Both the position numbers and the translations under genes were made by a program. A stretch of DNA of 64,000 nt from Chloroflexota bacterium. Its GTDB lineage: Bacteria; Chloroflexota; Anaerolineae; Aggregatilineales; Phototrophicaceae. This document shows positions 7,667 through 15,951 of the stretch, piece after piece. How positions within the stretch are numbered: position 1 is the stretch's first letter; each line of letters opens with the position of its first letter. The stretch spans positions 108,306 to 172,305 of the forward strand of contig WTGB01000048.1 of the NCBI GenBank assembly GCA_011523735.1, in the 5' to 3' direction. The notes under the pieces are model-generated. The model did no database searches. It worked only from the letters and a program-made list of their open reading frames with translations, and was not told where the DNA came from.

Positions 7667-9406
7667 ATGGTAACTTACACTGAAAGACCATGGACAAAGA
7701 GCTATGATGTAGGACTCCCCACAGCGCTTGAGTTTCCTGAAGTGCCGTTGCATCAGTTTTTGAAGGACACACGCAATCGCATGCCGCATGGTACGGCGCT
7801 AATCACGCCTGCGAATCTACCTGTAATCGGCCGTATCAGCCGATCGATAACCTATGAAGAATTGGACAAGGCGTCGGATGCCTTGGCAGCGGCGCTAGTA
7901 GATCTCGGCCTGAAAAAGAGCGATCGTGTCGCTATTGTCATGCCCAATTCGGTCGCGTTTGTCATAAGTTTCTACGCCATTCTAAAAGCGGGCGGCGTGG
8001 TCGCGGCTACCAACCCGACCTATCCCGCTGACAAGATGGCGCACCAGATCAACGACTGCAATGCCGAATTTGTATTGACCATGACGCTTTTCTATGATTT
8101 AGTCAGGCGTGTGCGGTCGAATACCAAGGTTAAAACGGTGATCGTCGCCAACATAAAGGAATATCTGCCCAGTCTGGCGAAATTTCTCTTCACGATCGCG
8201 AAAGAAAAGAAAGAAGGTCACTTCGTTCAGGAATTGGAGCCGGGCGACCATTGGTTTCAGGACCTGCTAGCGAAATACGATGGCAAGCGGGCAAATGTGA
8301 ATGTGAAGCCCGATGACCTAGCGATCTTCCAATACACTGGCGGGACCACCGGTGTGCCGAAAGCGGCAATGTCCAAACACCGAGCCTTGGTGGCGAACAT
8401 GCTGCAGACCGAGGGCTTTCTCGACCTCTTCGATATGCCGGTCGAGGATCATATTTTCCTGGGCGCCATCCCCTTCTTTCATGTCTATGGCTTGGTCACT
8501 GTTGTCAGCACGAGCGTTTATCGGGGCTGCAAGGTCGTTTTGGTCCCCAATCCACGCGATATCGACGATGTGCTCGGCAATGTTGAGACGTTTCGCACAA
8601 CCTTGTTTCCAGGTGTTCCGGCGCTCTACAACGCTATAAACAATCATCCTAAAGTCCAAAGCGGCGAGATCGACCTCAGTTCACTGCAGCTATGCTTGAG
8701 CGGCTCCGCGCCACTGCCCGAAGCTACTAAGGCGGAATTCGAAAGCCTGTCGGGTGGCTCGGTGAGGGAAGGCTTTGGGATGAGCGAAGCGCCGACAGCA
8801 ACTCATGTAAATCCAATCTATAAAGAGAACCGTCCTGGTTCCATTGGCCTTCCTTTGCCCGAGATGGACATGCGGATCGTCAGCCTGGAAGACAGCGAAA
8901 CTGATGTCCCAGTGGGCGAGATTGGCGAACTGGTTATGGCTGGACCCAATGTCATGGTGGGTTATCATGGCATGCTGGAAGAAACGCAGAATGTCCTCCG
9001 TGAAAAGGATGGCAAGCGCTGGCTCTACACCGGCGATATCGCGCGCATGGATGAGGATGGCTACTTCTACATCGTTGATCGCAAGAAAGATATGGCGCTG
9101 ATAGGCGGCTACAACGTATATCCCACGGCGGTTGAGAATGCCATCGCGTCGCATCCAGCCGTGCTTGAGGTCGGCGTTGCCGCGATCCCCCATCCTCAGC
9201 GACAAGGTCAGGAAGCGCTCAAAGCCTGGATCGTCATTAAGCCTGGGCATAGTCTTGATGAAGAAGAGATCATCAGCTCTCTAAATGAAAAGTTGGCGCC
9301 ATACGAGATTCCCCGGCGGATCGCTTTCATTGATGAATTGCCCAAGACGGCGGTCGGTAAAACATTGCGGCGAGAATTGGTCGAGATGGAAGCGAAGCGC
9401 GATTGA
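7667..9406 (+). CDS. Long-chain acyl-CoA synthetase (AMP-forming)
   Basis: This enzyme (579 residues) activates a fatty or related acid to acyl-adenylate and then acyl-CoA. It shows the ANL-superfamily motifs in order: the P-loop YTGGTTGVPKA (about residue 222), the GFGMSEAPT segment, YTGDIARMDEDGY, the hinge-following IVDRKKDM, the A8-like GGYNVYP, and the C-terminal LPKTAVGKTLRR with its catalytic Lys. The best family match is FadD-type long-chain acyl-CoA ligase. It is followed after 169 bases by a regulator of the BTAD type, which may control it. A second, divergent member of the family is fused to a hydrolase at 18-20.5 kb. Confidence 0.88.
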   Translation: MVTYTERPWTKSYDVGLPTALEFPEVPLHQFLKDTRNRMPHGTALITPANLPVIGRISRSITYEELDKASDALAAALVDLGLKKSDRVAIVMPNSVAFVISFYAILKAGGVVAATNPTYPADKMAHQINDCNAEFVLTMTLFYDLVRRVRSNTKVKTVIVANIKEYLPSLAKFLFTIAKEKKEGHFVQELEPGDHWFQDLLAKYDGKRANVNVKPDDLAIFQYTGGTTGVPKAAMSKHRALVANMLQTEGFLDLFDMPVEDHIFLGAIPFFHVYGLVTVVSTSVYRGCKVVLVPNPRDIDDVLGNVETFRTTLFPGVPALYNAINNHPKVQSGEIDLSSLQLCLSGSAPLPEATKAEFESLSGGSVREGFGMSEAPTATHVNPIYKENRPGSIGLPLPEMDMRIVSLEDSETDVPVGEIGELVMAGPNVMVGYHGMLEETQNVLREKDGKRWLYTGDIARMDEDGYFYIVDRKKDMALIGGYNVYPTAVENAIASHPAVLEVGVAAIPHPQRQGQEALKAWIVIKPGHSLDEEEIISSLNEKLAPYEIPRRIAFIDELPKTAVGKTLRRELVEMEAKRD

Positions 9407-9480
9407 AGGTACGGCGGGAATTCAGTTGGCGCGTCGCATATAGAATTAGTCGAAATACGATCTTTCATTATCTTGATTTC

Positions 9481-9504
9481 GCAAAAGAATATATATACTT
9501 TTGC
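9481..9504. promoter_or_regulatory. Inverted repeat GCAAAAG-N10-CTTTTGC
   Basis: Perfect 7-base arms flank an AT-only centre, between the ligase gene and the BTAD regulator. It could be an operator or a weak terminator; no T-run follows directly. Confidence 0.4.
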
Positions 9505-9508
9505 TATG

Positions 9509-9532
9509 AATATATCAGTTTTGTGATATATT
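9509..9532. promoter_or_regulatory. Inverted repeat AATATATCA-N6-TGATATATT
   Basis: Perfect 9-base arms separated by GTTTTG lie 43 bases before the start of the BTAD regulator and 4 bases after the previous inverted repeat. The position suits autoregulation of the regulator gene. Confidence 0.45.
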
Positions 9533-9575
9533 AGCATTCTGGTTTGTCGAAAGAAACTATTACGAAGTTAACAAA

Positions 9576-10859
9576 ATGAGCATTCGACTCCACATCACTC
9601 CCGCTTACGAAAACTTGCTGCGCTTTTCAAGTCTTTCGAAAATTATCTTGCTTCACCCGTCTAGCCGATATCGCTCCTTGCTGATCGCTCGTTTGTTAAG
9701 CGACCCGCAAGTGCGTTCCTATTACTATGCGCTTGATGTCGACGACATTAATCTCTTCAATTTCTTAGCCGGACTTATGAACACCCTGTCAAGACAACAC
9801 AAGACATTCGGTCGGCATCTCAATGTATTGCCGCAAAACGTGTTAAATGAACCATACAAACATCTCGATCTGGTGTTGCGCACGTTCTTGAAAGAAATGG
9901 CGGAGATCAAGGATGGCGACTTCTTCCTGATTTTGGACGAATTCGACCGCGCCGATCCAGCTGATGATGTTCATCGTTTTGTGGAGCGTCTCTCACATTT
10001 GATGCCGGATAACTGTACCATCGTGCTCAATGGTCGAACGCTCCCGCGACTGCCGTGGCTGTCGATGATGGCCAAACGCCATGGTTTGATTTTGCAGGAC
10101 GGCCAACTGATTACTGAGAGCATTTACGGCGTTGGCAATCCCGAAAGCGCTAGCCTCAAAGTTCTTTCTCTGGGACCAGGATATGTTTTTCTTGATGACT
10201 ACCTTGTGGACAATTGGGAGGGGCACCTGCCACGCTTGCTGCTGTTCTTCGTACTGGATCGCCCTGAGGTAACGCGAAACCAGATCTGCGAAACCTTCTG
10301 GCCCGACCTGGATATCGACCAGGCGGTTAATGTGTTTCATGTGACCAAGCGACGTCTGCACAAGGCTTTAGGGATCAATATTTTGTCCCACGATGGTACC
10401 TATTACCGCGTCGACCCGAACATTTCCTTTTACCTCGATGCTCTTGATTTTGTTGAAACACTGTTGGTCTGCCGCTACGGTGAACCGGAAGACGAGTTTT
10501 CACAATGGCAAAAGATTGCGAAGCTATATCGCGGTCCCTTCCTGCAAGGGCATCACGATGCTTGGATTGAAGAACGACGTGAGGCTTACAGCCTTGCTCA
10601 TATTGAGTCATTGATGCGAATAGCAGATATCTGGATTGAACGCGGCAATGATGAGCTTGCAATACTTACGCTGAACCGAGCGATTGACGCTGACTACTCG
10701 TTGGAGGCTGTACACCTGCGCTTGCTACGGTTGTATGTGAAACTGGGCAGGCGTGCAGAAGCAGTCGCTCACTACCTCGAGTTGGAAAAATGGGCGAAGA
10801 CAAACAAGATGGCTTTAGGCAGCGAGACAAAGCAGCTTTTTGCCGATATTACCGTTTGA
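9576..10859 (+). CDS. BTAD-domain transcriptional regulator with degenerate ATPase domain
   Basis: A 427-residue regulator. Residues about 10-195 look like a STAND-type ATPase module: a Walker B-like FFLILDEFDRA is clear, but the Walker A position reads LLHPSSRYRSL and lacks the GKT/GKS triplet. Residues about 205-290 form an OmpR-like winged helix (QICETFWPDLDIDQAVNVF, HDGTYYRVD), followed by a bacterial transcriptional activation (BTAD) TPR domain to the end. This is the SARP/BTAD architecture with a short ATPase-like module in front. It lies just downstream of an acyl-CoA ligase and has two inverted repeats upstream. Ligand and targets are unknown. Confidence 0.75.
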   Translation: MSIRLHITPAYENLLRFSSLSKIILLHPSSRYRSLLIARLLSDPQVRSYYYALDVDDINLFNFLAGLMNTLSRQHKTFGRHLNVLPQNVLNEPYKHLDLVLRTFLKEMAEIKDGDFFLILDEFDRADPADDVHRFVERLSHLMPDNCTIVLNGRTLPRLPWLSMMAKRHGLILQDGQLITESIYGVGNPESASLKVLSLGPGYVFLDDYLVDNWEGHLPRLLLFFVLDRPEVTRNQICETFWPDLDIDQAVNVFHVTKRRLHKALGINILSHDGTYYRVDPNISFYLDALDFVETLLVCRYGEPEDEFSQWQKIAKLYRGPFLQGHHDAWIEERREAYSLAHIESLMRIADIWIERGNDELAILTLNRAIDADYSLEAVHLRLLRLYVKLGRRAEAVAHYLELEKWAKTNKMALGSETKQLFADITV

Positions 10860-10894
10860 GACTTATTGCAGTGACAAGGAAGAGCAGGCGAAGG

Positions 10895-10967
10895 CGCCCC
10901 TGGCAGGACTCGAACCTGCGACCAACGGTTTAGAAGACCGGTGCTCTGTCCACTGAGCTACAGAGGC
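10895..10967 (-). tRNA. tRNA-Arg (anticodon TCT)
   Basis: A 73-base cloverleaf on the minus strand: acceptor GCCTCTG pairs with CAGGGGC, the D arm is GCTC/GAGC, the anticodon loop is CTTCTAA (TCT, Arg), and the T arm has GGTTCGAGTCC. CCA is not encoded. The outermost pair of the anticodon stem (C-T) is mismatched, but the remainder is regular. Confidence 0.93.
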
Positions 10968-10978
10968 AGACAACAAAA

Positions 10979-11007
10979 ATTGTAGAATCTAGCATGGGCA
11001 CTGTCAA
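10979..11007 (-). promoter_or_regulatory. Consensus promoter of tRNA-Arg
   Basis: On the minus strand TTGACA and TACAAT are separated by exactly 17 bases, with the -10 box ending 12 bases before the tRNA. A very strong sigma-70 match. Confidence 0.75.
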
Positions 11008-11039
11008 TAGTGTGGGGTGCATTTTGCCTGCTCTTTGGA

Positions 11040-11068
11040 TTGTTCAATGTCGGAGCTTGTAGTAAAAT
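11040..11068 (+). promoter_or_regulatory. Probable gyrB promoter
   Basis: TTGTTC at 11040-11045 and TAAAAT at 11063-11068 with 17-base spacing. The leader to gyrB would be about 110 bases; I see no regulatory structure in it. Confidence 0.45.
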
Positions 11069-11183
11069 ATAAACAAGAAACAGGTCGCAATCTCGCAAGA
11101 TTTGCTTCGTGGACAGCGTATAAATGGTGAATCTTACCGAGTAGCGCGCCGATATCGCTCAACTGCGACTGCCAGGAGACACG

Positions 11184-13169
11184 ATGGCGAAAGACAGAGA
11201 CCTCGTCGCCCGTCAGGAAAGCAACTACAACGCGAGCAATATTCAAAAACTTGAGCCTCGAGAACATATACGGCGGCGACCGGGTATGTATGTGGGTGGA
11301 ACAGACTCACGAGCTCTGCACCATCTCATCTACGAGGTAGTCGATAATTCTATTGACGAAGCGCTGGCAGGCCGTTGCGATCGGATAGAAGTTACGTTGA
11401 ATAAGGACGGATCAGCAACGGTTGCGGATAATGGTGTTGGCATTCCCGTAGATGACCACAAATCCGGCAAATCCGCGCTTGAATTGGTGATGACCGAAGT
11501 CGGATCGGGCGGCAAGTTTGATAACGAGGCATACAAGGTAAGCGGCGGATTGCACGGGGTAGGGGTTTCGGCGGTGAATGCGCTTTCTGCGAGTCTAACA
11601 GCGACTATTCGACGCGATGGCCGTATTTGGAGACAGTCCTACGAAACCGGTATCCCTACTGGAGGCGTCCGGAAAGGCCGAAAGCTAAGGGACGGAGAAG
11701 ATACCGGAACAGAAATTAGCTTCGTACCAGACTTCTCTATCCTTGAGCAAAACGAATTCAGCTTCAACACCTTGATGACTCGTTTCCGTGAAATGGCTTT
11801 TGTGACGCGCAAGGTAACTATCTCGCTCCGGGATGAACGGGAAGAGACGCTTCCTCGTGAAATGACCTTCTATTTTGATGGCGGTTTGCGCTCCTTCGTG
11901 CGTTACCTGAATCGAAACAGGCGTGACATACACCGCATTATTCATGTGGAACGCGATATTGAATTCATGGACCGCGAGGATAATCCGTACGCGGTCGGTG
12001 TGGAAGTTGCCTTTCAGTACGCCGATGTTAGTACGAATATCGAACTCGCCTTCACAAATACGATCAATACACCGGATGGCGGCACTCACATTACGGGACT
12101 CCGGTCTTCCATCACTGGCGTGATCAATCGGTACGCCAGAAAGGCGGGCTTGCTGAAGGACAAAGATGGCAATTTCTCTGGGAACGATACCTTGGAAGGC
12201 TTAACGGCCATTGTCAGCGTCAAGCATCCAGACCCTCAATTCGAAAGCCAGACCAAGGTCAAGCTGTTAAATCCCGAAGTTCAGGGGGCAGTGTCTCAAG
12301 TTGTCACAGAAGCATTCAACGAGTTCCTCGATACAAATCCGCGCGAAGCCCGGCGAATAATCGAGAAATGTATGACCAGCAAACGCGCCCGCGAGGCGGC
12401 GAAAAAGGCGCGGGAGCTTGTCCGCAGTGGACCAAGTCTGCTTGAGAGCAGCACTTTGCCCGGCAAGTTGGCCGATTGCTCAGAGCGCGGCGAAGGAGCG
12501 GAGATATATATCGTCGAGGGCGATTCGGCTGGTGGCAGCGCCAAACAAGGCCGGGATCGGCACTTTCAGGCGATACTGCCCTTGCGTGGCAAGATCCTGA
12601 ATACGGAACGCGCGCGCATCGACAAGATACTCGACAATAATGAAATCAAGGCGCTGATTTCGGCGCTTGGTACGGGCATACATGATGAGATGACGGTGGA
12701 GCGCCTGCGCTATGGTCGAGTCATCATCATGACTGACGCGGATGTCGATGGCAGTCATATTCGTACGCTGTTGCTGACCTTTTTCTTTCGCCATATGCGG
12801 CAGGTCATACAGCAAGGGCATCTCTATATCGCACAGCCGCCAATCTTCCTTCTCAAGAACGGCAAACAAATGCAATATGTTTACCCGGCAGCCGGCTATA
12901 CCGATGAACAGTTGCTGAAGCGGGAGATCAAGGGATTCAAGAATCCGGACAAGGTCACTGTGCAGCGCTATAAGGGTCTGGGAGAAATGAATCCCGAGCA
13001 GTTGTGGGAGACAACGATGGATCCCGAAAAGCGCACCTTGCTGCAGGTGACCATAGAGGATGCGGCTGATGCCGACCGGGTTTTTGATATGCTCATGGGC
13101 GCCAGCGTGCCACCGCGGAAGAAATTCATTCAAATGCACGCCAAACAGGTGCGAAACCTCGACATCTAA
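11184..13169 (+). CDS. gyrB: DNA gyrase subunit B
   Basis: GyrB provides the ATPase and part of the DNA-cleavage core of the type II topoisomerase that introduces negative supercoils. The 661-residue protein has the GHKL ATPase domain (EVVDNSIDEA, DNGVGIPVD, SGGLHGVGVSAVNALS), the transducer domain, the TOPRIM domain (EGDSAGG near residue 445, DADVDGSHI near 518) and the C-terminal QRYKGLGEMNPEQLWETT block. AGGAG is 5 bases before the ATG. ParE is the alternative; the conserved C-terminal segment and overall length fit GyrB, but a gene next to it such as gyrA or recF, which would settle it, is absent. Confidence 0.88.
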   Translation: MAKDRDLVARQESNYNASNIQKLEPREHIRRRPGMYVGGTDSRALHHLIYEVVDNSIDEALAGRCDRIEVTLNKDGSATVADNGVGIPVDDHKSGKSALELVMTEVGSGGKFDNEAYKVSGGLHGVGVSAVNALSASLTATIRRDGRIWRQSYETGIPTGGVRKGRKLRDGEDTGTEISFVPDFSILEQNEFSFNTLMTRFREMAFVTRKVTISLRDEREETLPREMTFYFDGGLRSFVRYLNRNRRDIHRIIHVERDIEFMDREDNPYAVGVEVAFQYADVSTNIELAFTNTINTPDGGTHITGLRSSITGVINRYARKAGLLKDKDGNFSGNDTLEGLTAIVSVKHPDPQFESQTKVKLLNPEVQGAVSQVVTEAFNEFLDTNPREARRIIEKCMTSKRAREAAKKARELVRSGPSLLESSTLPGKLADCSERGEGAEIYIVEGDSAGGSAKQGRDRHFQAILPLRGKILNTERARIDKILDNNEIKALISALGTGIHDEMTVERLRYGRVIIMTDADVDGSHIRTLLLTFFFRHMRQVIQQGHLYIAQPPIFLLKNGKQMQYVYPAAGYTDEQLLKREIKGFKNPDKVTVQRYKGLGEMNPEQLWETTMDPEKRTLLQVTIEDAADADRVFDMLMGASVPPRKKFIQMHAKQVRNLDI

Positions 13170-13185
13170 CTAGAGAGCTTGTCAG

Positions 13186-13584
13186 CTAAAGCCCAGAAGA
13201 CTTGGCATCTTCCTCCGTCCAGCCACGCGCCGCTCGCGTAGCTTCTTGTTGCATCTCCCGTGTCATAGGTCCGTACTCAAAAAAGGCATGCAGCATCGCA
13301 AAGGCGAGGCTGCCCAAGCCAAGAGCGATCACGGCAAGGATTAACGGGTGCCAAACTATACCGGCAAGTTGCACGTTGTCTGGGTGCAAGATAATGACCA
13401 TCATGAGCACTGTAGGCAGAATCGCGGCGAAACAAGCGGCTGAAAGGTAGTTGAAAAGGTTTGCGGGCATACCGCCGTGAATTGGCTGTTTTGATACCGA
13501 GCGCTTATGTACAAGCCACCCTAACCGAAGAGCTATTGCGACCAATCCGGTCAAGCCTAGCGCATCAGCAAGTGAGAGTTCCAT
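13186..13584 (-). CDS. Small integral membrane protein of the carbamoyltransferase cluster
   Basis: A 132-residue protein with three hydrophobic segments (about residues 7-25, 45-65 and 77-103) and a soluble, charged C terminus. I do not recognise a family with certainty. It is the last gene in a run of minus-strand genes headed by an SGNH-type protein and a carbamoyltransferase, and small membrane proteins of this kind commonly accompany NodU-like carbamoyltransferases, for example in saxitoxin-type and exopolysaccharide clusters. It converges with gyrB, 16 bases between the stops. Confidence 0.6.
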   Translation of the reverse strand: MELSLADALGLTGLVAIALRLGWLVHKRSVSKQPIHGGMPANLFNYLSAACFAAILPTVLMMVIILHPDNVQLAGIVWHPLILAVIALGLGSLAFAMLHAFFEYGPMTREMQQEATRAARGWTEEDAKSSGL

Positions 13585-13618
13585 ATCTGCCCTTCATGCA
13601 GTCTGATCATGGTAATGT

Positions 13619-13831
13619 CTAGAACAAAGTATAGATAAAAGCGCCAGCCGGGCTTGAACCGCCTACAACGATCAAGAGCGCGAAGACCAACAGCGTAATG
13701 ACCATCGGCAGCATCCAGTAGAGCTTTCGCTTCCAAAGGAAAGCCAGTAACTCGCCAAGTACGCCCAACCGCATGAAAAAATCTTGCAGGGCGCTTGGGG
13801 AATCACTCTCATGTTTTGACTTTGTCGTCAT
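13619..13831 (-). CDS. Short single-span membrane protein, DUF5989-like
   Basis: A 70-residue protein with the pattern GVLGELLAFLWKRKLYWMLP followed by one membrane span and the ending AFIYTLF. This matches my memory of the short DUF5989-type proteins that travel with NodU-like carbamoyltransferases; I cannot verify it by search. It lies 27 bases downstream of the carbamoyltransferase gene. Role unknown, presumably at the inner membrane with its neighbours. Confidence 0.65.
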   Translation of the reverse strand: MTTKSKHESDSPSALQDFFMRLGVLGELLAFLWKRKLYWMLPMVITLLVFALLIVVGGSSPAGAFIYTLF

Positions 13832-13858
13832 GATCAGTCTCTGCCTCGTTAGCCATGA

Positions 13859-15649
13859 TTAACTGGATTTCCGAACGATGTGCGAACCAAGCACAAGCAT
13901 ATCAATATCGCTGTTACGAAAAGTATTGTAGGCTTCGCGGGGCGTATTCACGATGGGTTCACCGCGCAGGTTAAACGAAGTATTTAATACGACTGGCACG
14001 CCGGTTGCCTCGCCAAAGGTCTTGACAATATCATAATAGCGCGCGTTGGTAGCGCGATCGATGGATTGCAGCCGGCCGGTGCCTTCGTGATTGACCGCGT
14101 CAATCTCTTTCTGCTTCTCGGACTTGATGGGCGCCACCATGAGCATATAGCGCGGCGTCTCATGCTCGGCAACTTGTGGGTAATCGAAATACTCCGGCGC
14201 GCGTTCGCGGAGAATGACAGGCGCAAAAGGGCGAAATGGTTCACGAAACTTGATCTTGGTATTGACAATCTCTTTCATGTCGGCGCCACGAGGATCGGCC
14301 AGAATGCTGCGATTGCCCAAGGCGCGCGGTCCCCATTCGAATCGTCCCTGGTGAAAGCCAATCACGTTTTGACGCATCAGCGCATCAACAATGGTCTCGG
14401 TCAGCTTCGATTCGTCATCATAGCTCTCATACTTGAGTTGGACGTCATCCAGGAAGGCGCGGCATTCGGTCTCGGTATAGCTTCTGCCATAGTAGGCATG
14501 CTGCTGCACCCATTTCCGCGGCTTGCCTAGCACTGAGTGCCACACCCATAGTGCTGCGCCCAAGGCGCCACCGTCGTCTCCGGCAGCCGGTTGGATCCAG
14601 AGTTCTTCAAAAGGCGATTCATTCAAGATGCGCCAATTGGCTTTGGTATTCAGCGCGACACCGCCCGCCATAACCAGCTTATTCAAGCCGGTGCGACGAT
14701 GCAAATAGCTAGCGATCCTTACCAGAGCGTCTTCGGTAAACTGCTGGATACTCGCCGCGACATCGGCATAATATTGGTTAGTTTCGATGGCAGACTTCTC
14801 AGCGGAACGTTCGGGATTGGTGTTTAATGTGAAAAATTCAGCATCGGCATCGCGGCGTTCCCCGAAGAGATCTAGAAATTTGCGACTGTAGCTTTGCGTC
14901 GGCGAGCGATGGAAGTCAAAATAGTCCATGTTCAATTGAAACGCGCCACTCGTCTCGTCAAGCGACACGACCTTTTGAATCTTGTCCATGTAACGCGGCT
15001 TGCCGTATGGGCTCATGCCCATGACTTTGTATTCGCCGTTGTTAACGCGGAAGCCAAGCCAGGCCGTAAATGTGGAGTAGAGCAATCCAAGAGAGTGTGG
15101 AAAACGCTGTTCTTCAAATAACTTGATAGACGCCGCGCCTTCTTCCGGCTCGCCTAGCGTGCTTCTGCCAATACCTAGCGTCGTGGTGGTCCATTCGCCA
15201 ACCCCATCAACAGTCAAGATCGCCGCATCTTTGAACGGACTGGCGTAGAAGGCGCTGGCAGCGTGGCTCATGTGGTGATCGCAGAAAAGAACCTTGTTGT
15301 AGGGTACGCCTATGCCACGCGCCACATGGCTGCGCACCCAGAGCTTGTCGCTCAGCCAGGTCATCATTGATTCGCGCCAAAAGCCAGCCGAGCGCGGGAA
15401 TGTATTCAAAGCAGTCTGCAGGATACGCTCGAACTTCAGCAGTGGTTTCTCATAGAAGACGACGTATTCCAGATCTTGGGCTTTGATGCCGGCTTGCTCC
15501 AGGCAAAACTGCGCTGCCAAACGGGGGAAACCATTGTCATGTTTCACGCGCGAGAAACGCTCTTCCATCGCCGCGGCGACTAACTCGCCATCTTTGATCA
15601 GCGCGGCCGCAGAATCGTGATAGAAAGCCGATATGCCCAGAATATACAT
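13859..15649 (-). CDS. NodU/CmcH-type carbamoyltransferase
   Basis: The enzyme (596 residues) is expected to transfer a carbamoyl group from carbamoyl phosphate, through carbamoyl-AMP, to a hydroxyl of a sugar or other metabolite. The N-terminal Kae1/actin-like ATPase fold begins MYILGISAFYHDSAAAL and includes the metal-binding CDHHMSHAASA segment; the C-terminal domain has the signature FEWGPRALGNRSILADPR. I chose the ATG at 15647-15649 because AAGGA lies 6 bases before it and the family begins here; an upstream in-frame ATG would add 20 unlike residues. Neighbouring SGNH and small membrane proteins suggest decoration of an exported glycan or lipid, which is inference. Confidence 0.88.
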   Translation of the reverse strand: MYILGISAFYHDSAAALIKDGELVAAAMEERFSRVKHDNGFPRLAAQFCLEQAGIKAQDLEYVVFYEKPLLKFERILQTALNTFPRSAGFWRESMMTWLSDKLWVRSHVARGIGVPYNKVLFCDHHMSHAASAFYASPFKDAAILTVDGVGEWTTTTLGIGRSTLGEPEEGAASIKLFEEQRFPHSLGLLYSTFTAWLGFRVNNGEYKVMGMSPYGKPRYMDKIQKVVSLDETSGAFQLNMDYFDFHRSPTQSYSRKFLDLFGERRDADAEFFTLNTNPERSAEKSAIETNQYYADVAASIQQFTEDALVRIASYLHRRTGLNKLVMAGGVALNTKANWRILNESPFEELWIQPAAGDDGGALGAALWVWHSVLGKPRKWVQQHAYYGRSYTETECRAFLDDVQLKYESYDDESKLTETIVDALMRQNVIGFHQGRFEWGPRALGNRSILADPRGADMKEIVNTKIKFREPFRPFAPVILRERAPEYFDYPQVAEHETPRYMLMVAPIKSEKQKEIDAVNHEGTGRLQSIDRATNARYYDIVKTFGEATGVPVVLNTSFNLRGEPIVNTPREAYNTFRNSDIDMLVLGSHIVRKSS

Positions 15650-15651
15650 CG

Positions 15652-15882
15652 TTATCCTTGTTCCCTGGCAGAGGAAATGTCGGCAGGCACCGGTGAGCGC
15701 TCCAACCACTGGTTGTCAGCATTCTTCCGGCGGAGCGGATCCATGAAAACCGCGGAGAGCAACCCAAACGGGACCATGATAGTAAAGTAAAAGGCCGTCG
15801 TGATGAACCGACCATTGAGATCGGCGACGATAGCTGAGTTAATGCTGAAGCGCTCCCACGCGATTTCTTTGATCCGTTTCAT
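15652..15882 (-). CDS. Small membrane protein upstream of carbamoyltransferase
   Basis: A 76-residue protein with one or two membrane-embedded segments in ITTAFYFTIMVPFGLLSAVF followed by DPLRRK. Similar short proteins ending a span with a DPL motif are often found beside carbamoyltransferases and glycan-export genes. It ends 2 bases before the carbamoyltransferase start, so the two are surely co-expressed. An ATG 15 codons upstream is possible, but the sequence from MKRIKEIAWERF looks like the natural start. Function unknown. Confidence 0.65.
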   Translation of the reverse strand: MKRIKEIAWERFSINSAIVADLNGRFITTAFYFTIMVPFGLLSAVFMDPLRRKNADNQWLERSPVPADISSAREQG

Positions 15883-15951
15883 AGTTCTGCCCCGGTTGCC
15901 GATACACTTGGAAGGCTTCCAAAACAAGCGTAGTGGCTAAGATCAATATGG

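Noticed and set aside
9481..9504. Intrinsic terminator for the acyl-CoA ligase gene
   Set aside because: The stem is AT-rich and no T run follows; an operator is at least as likely.
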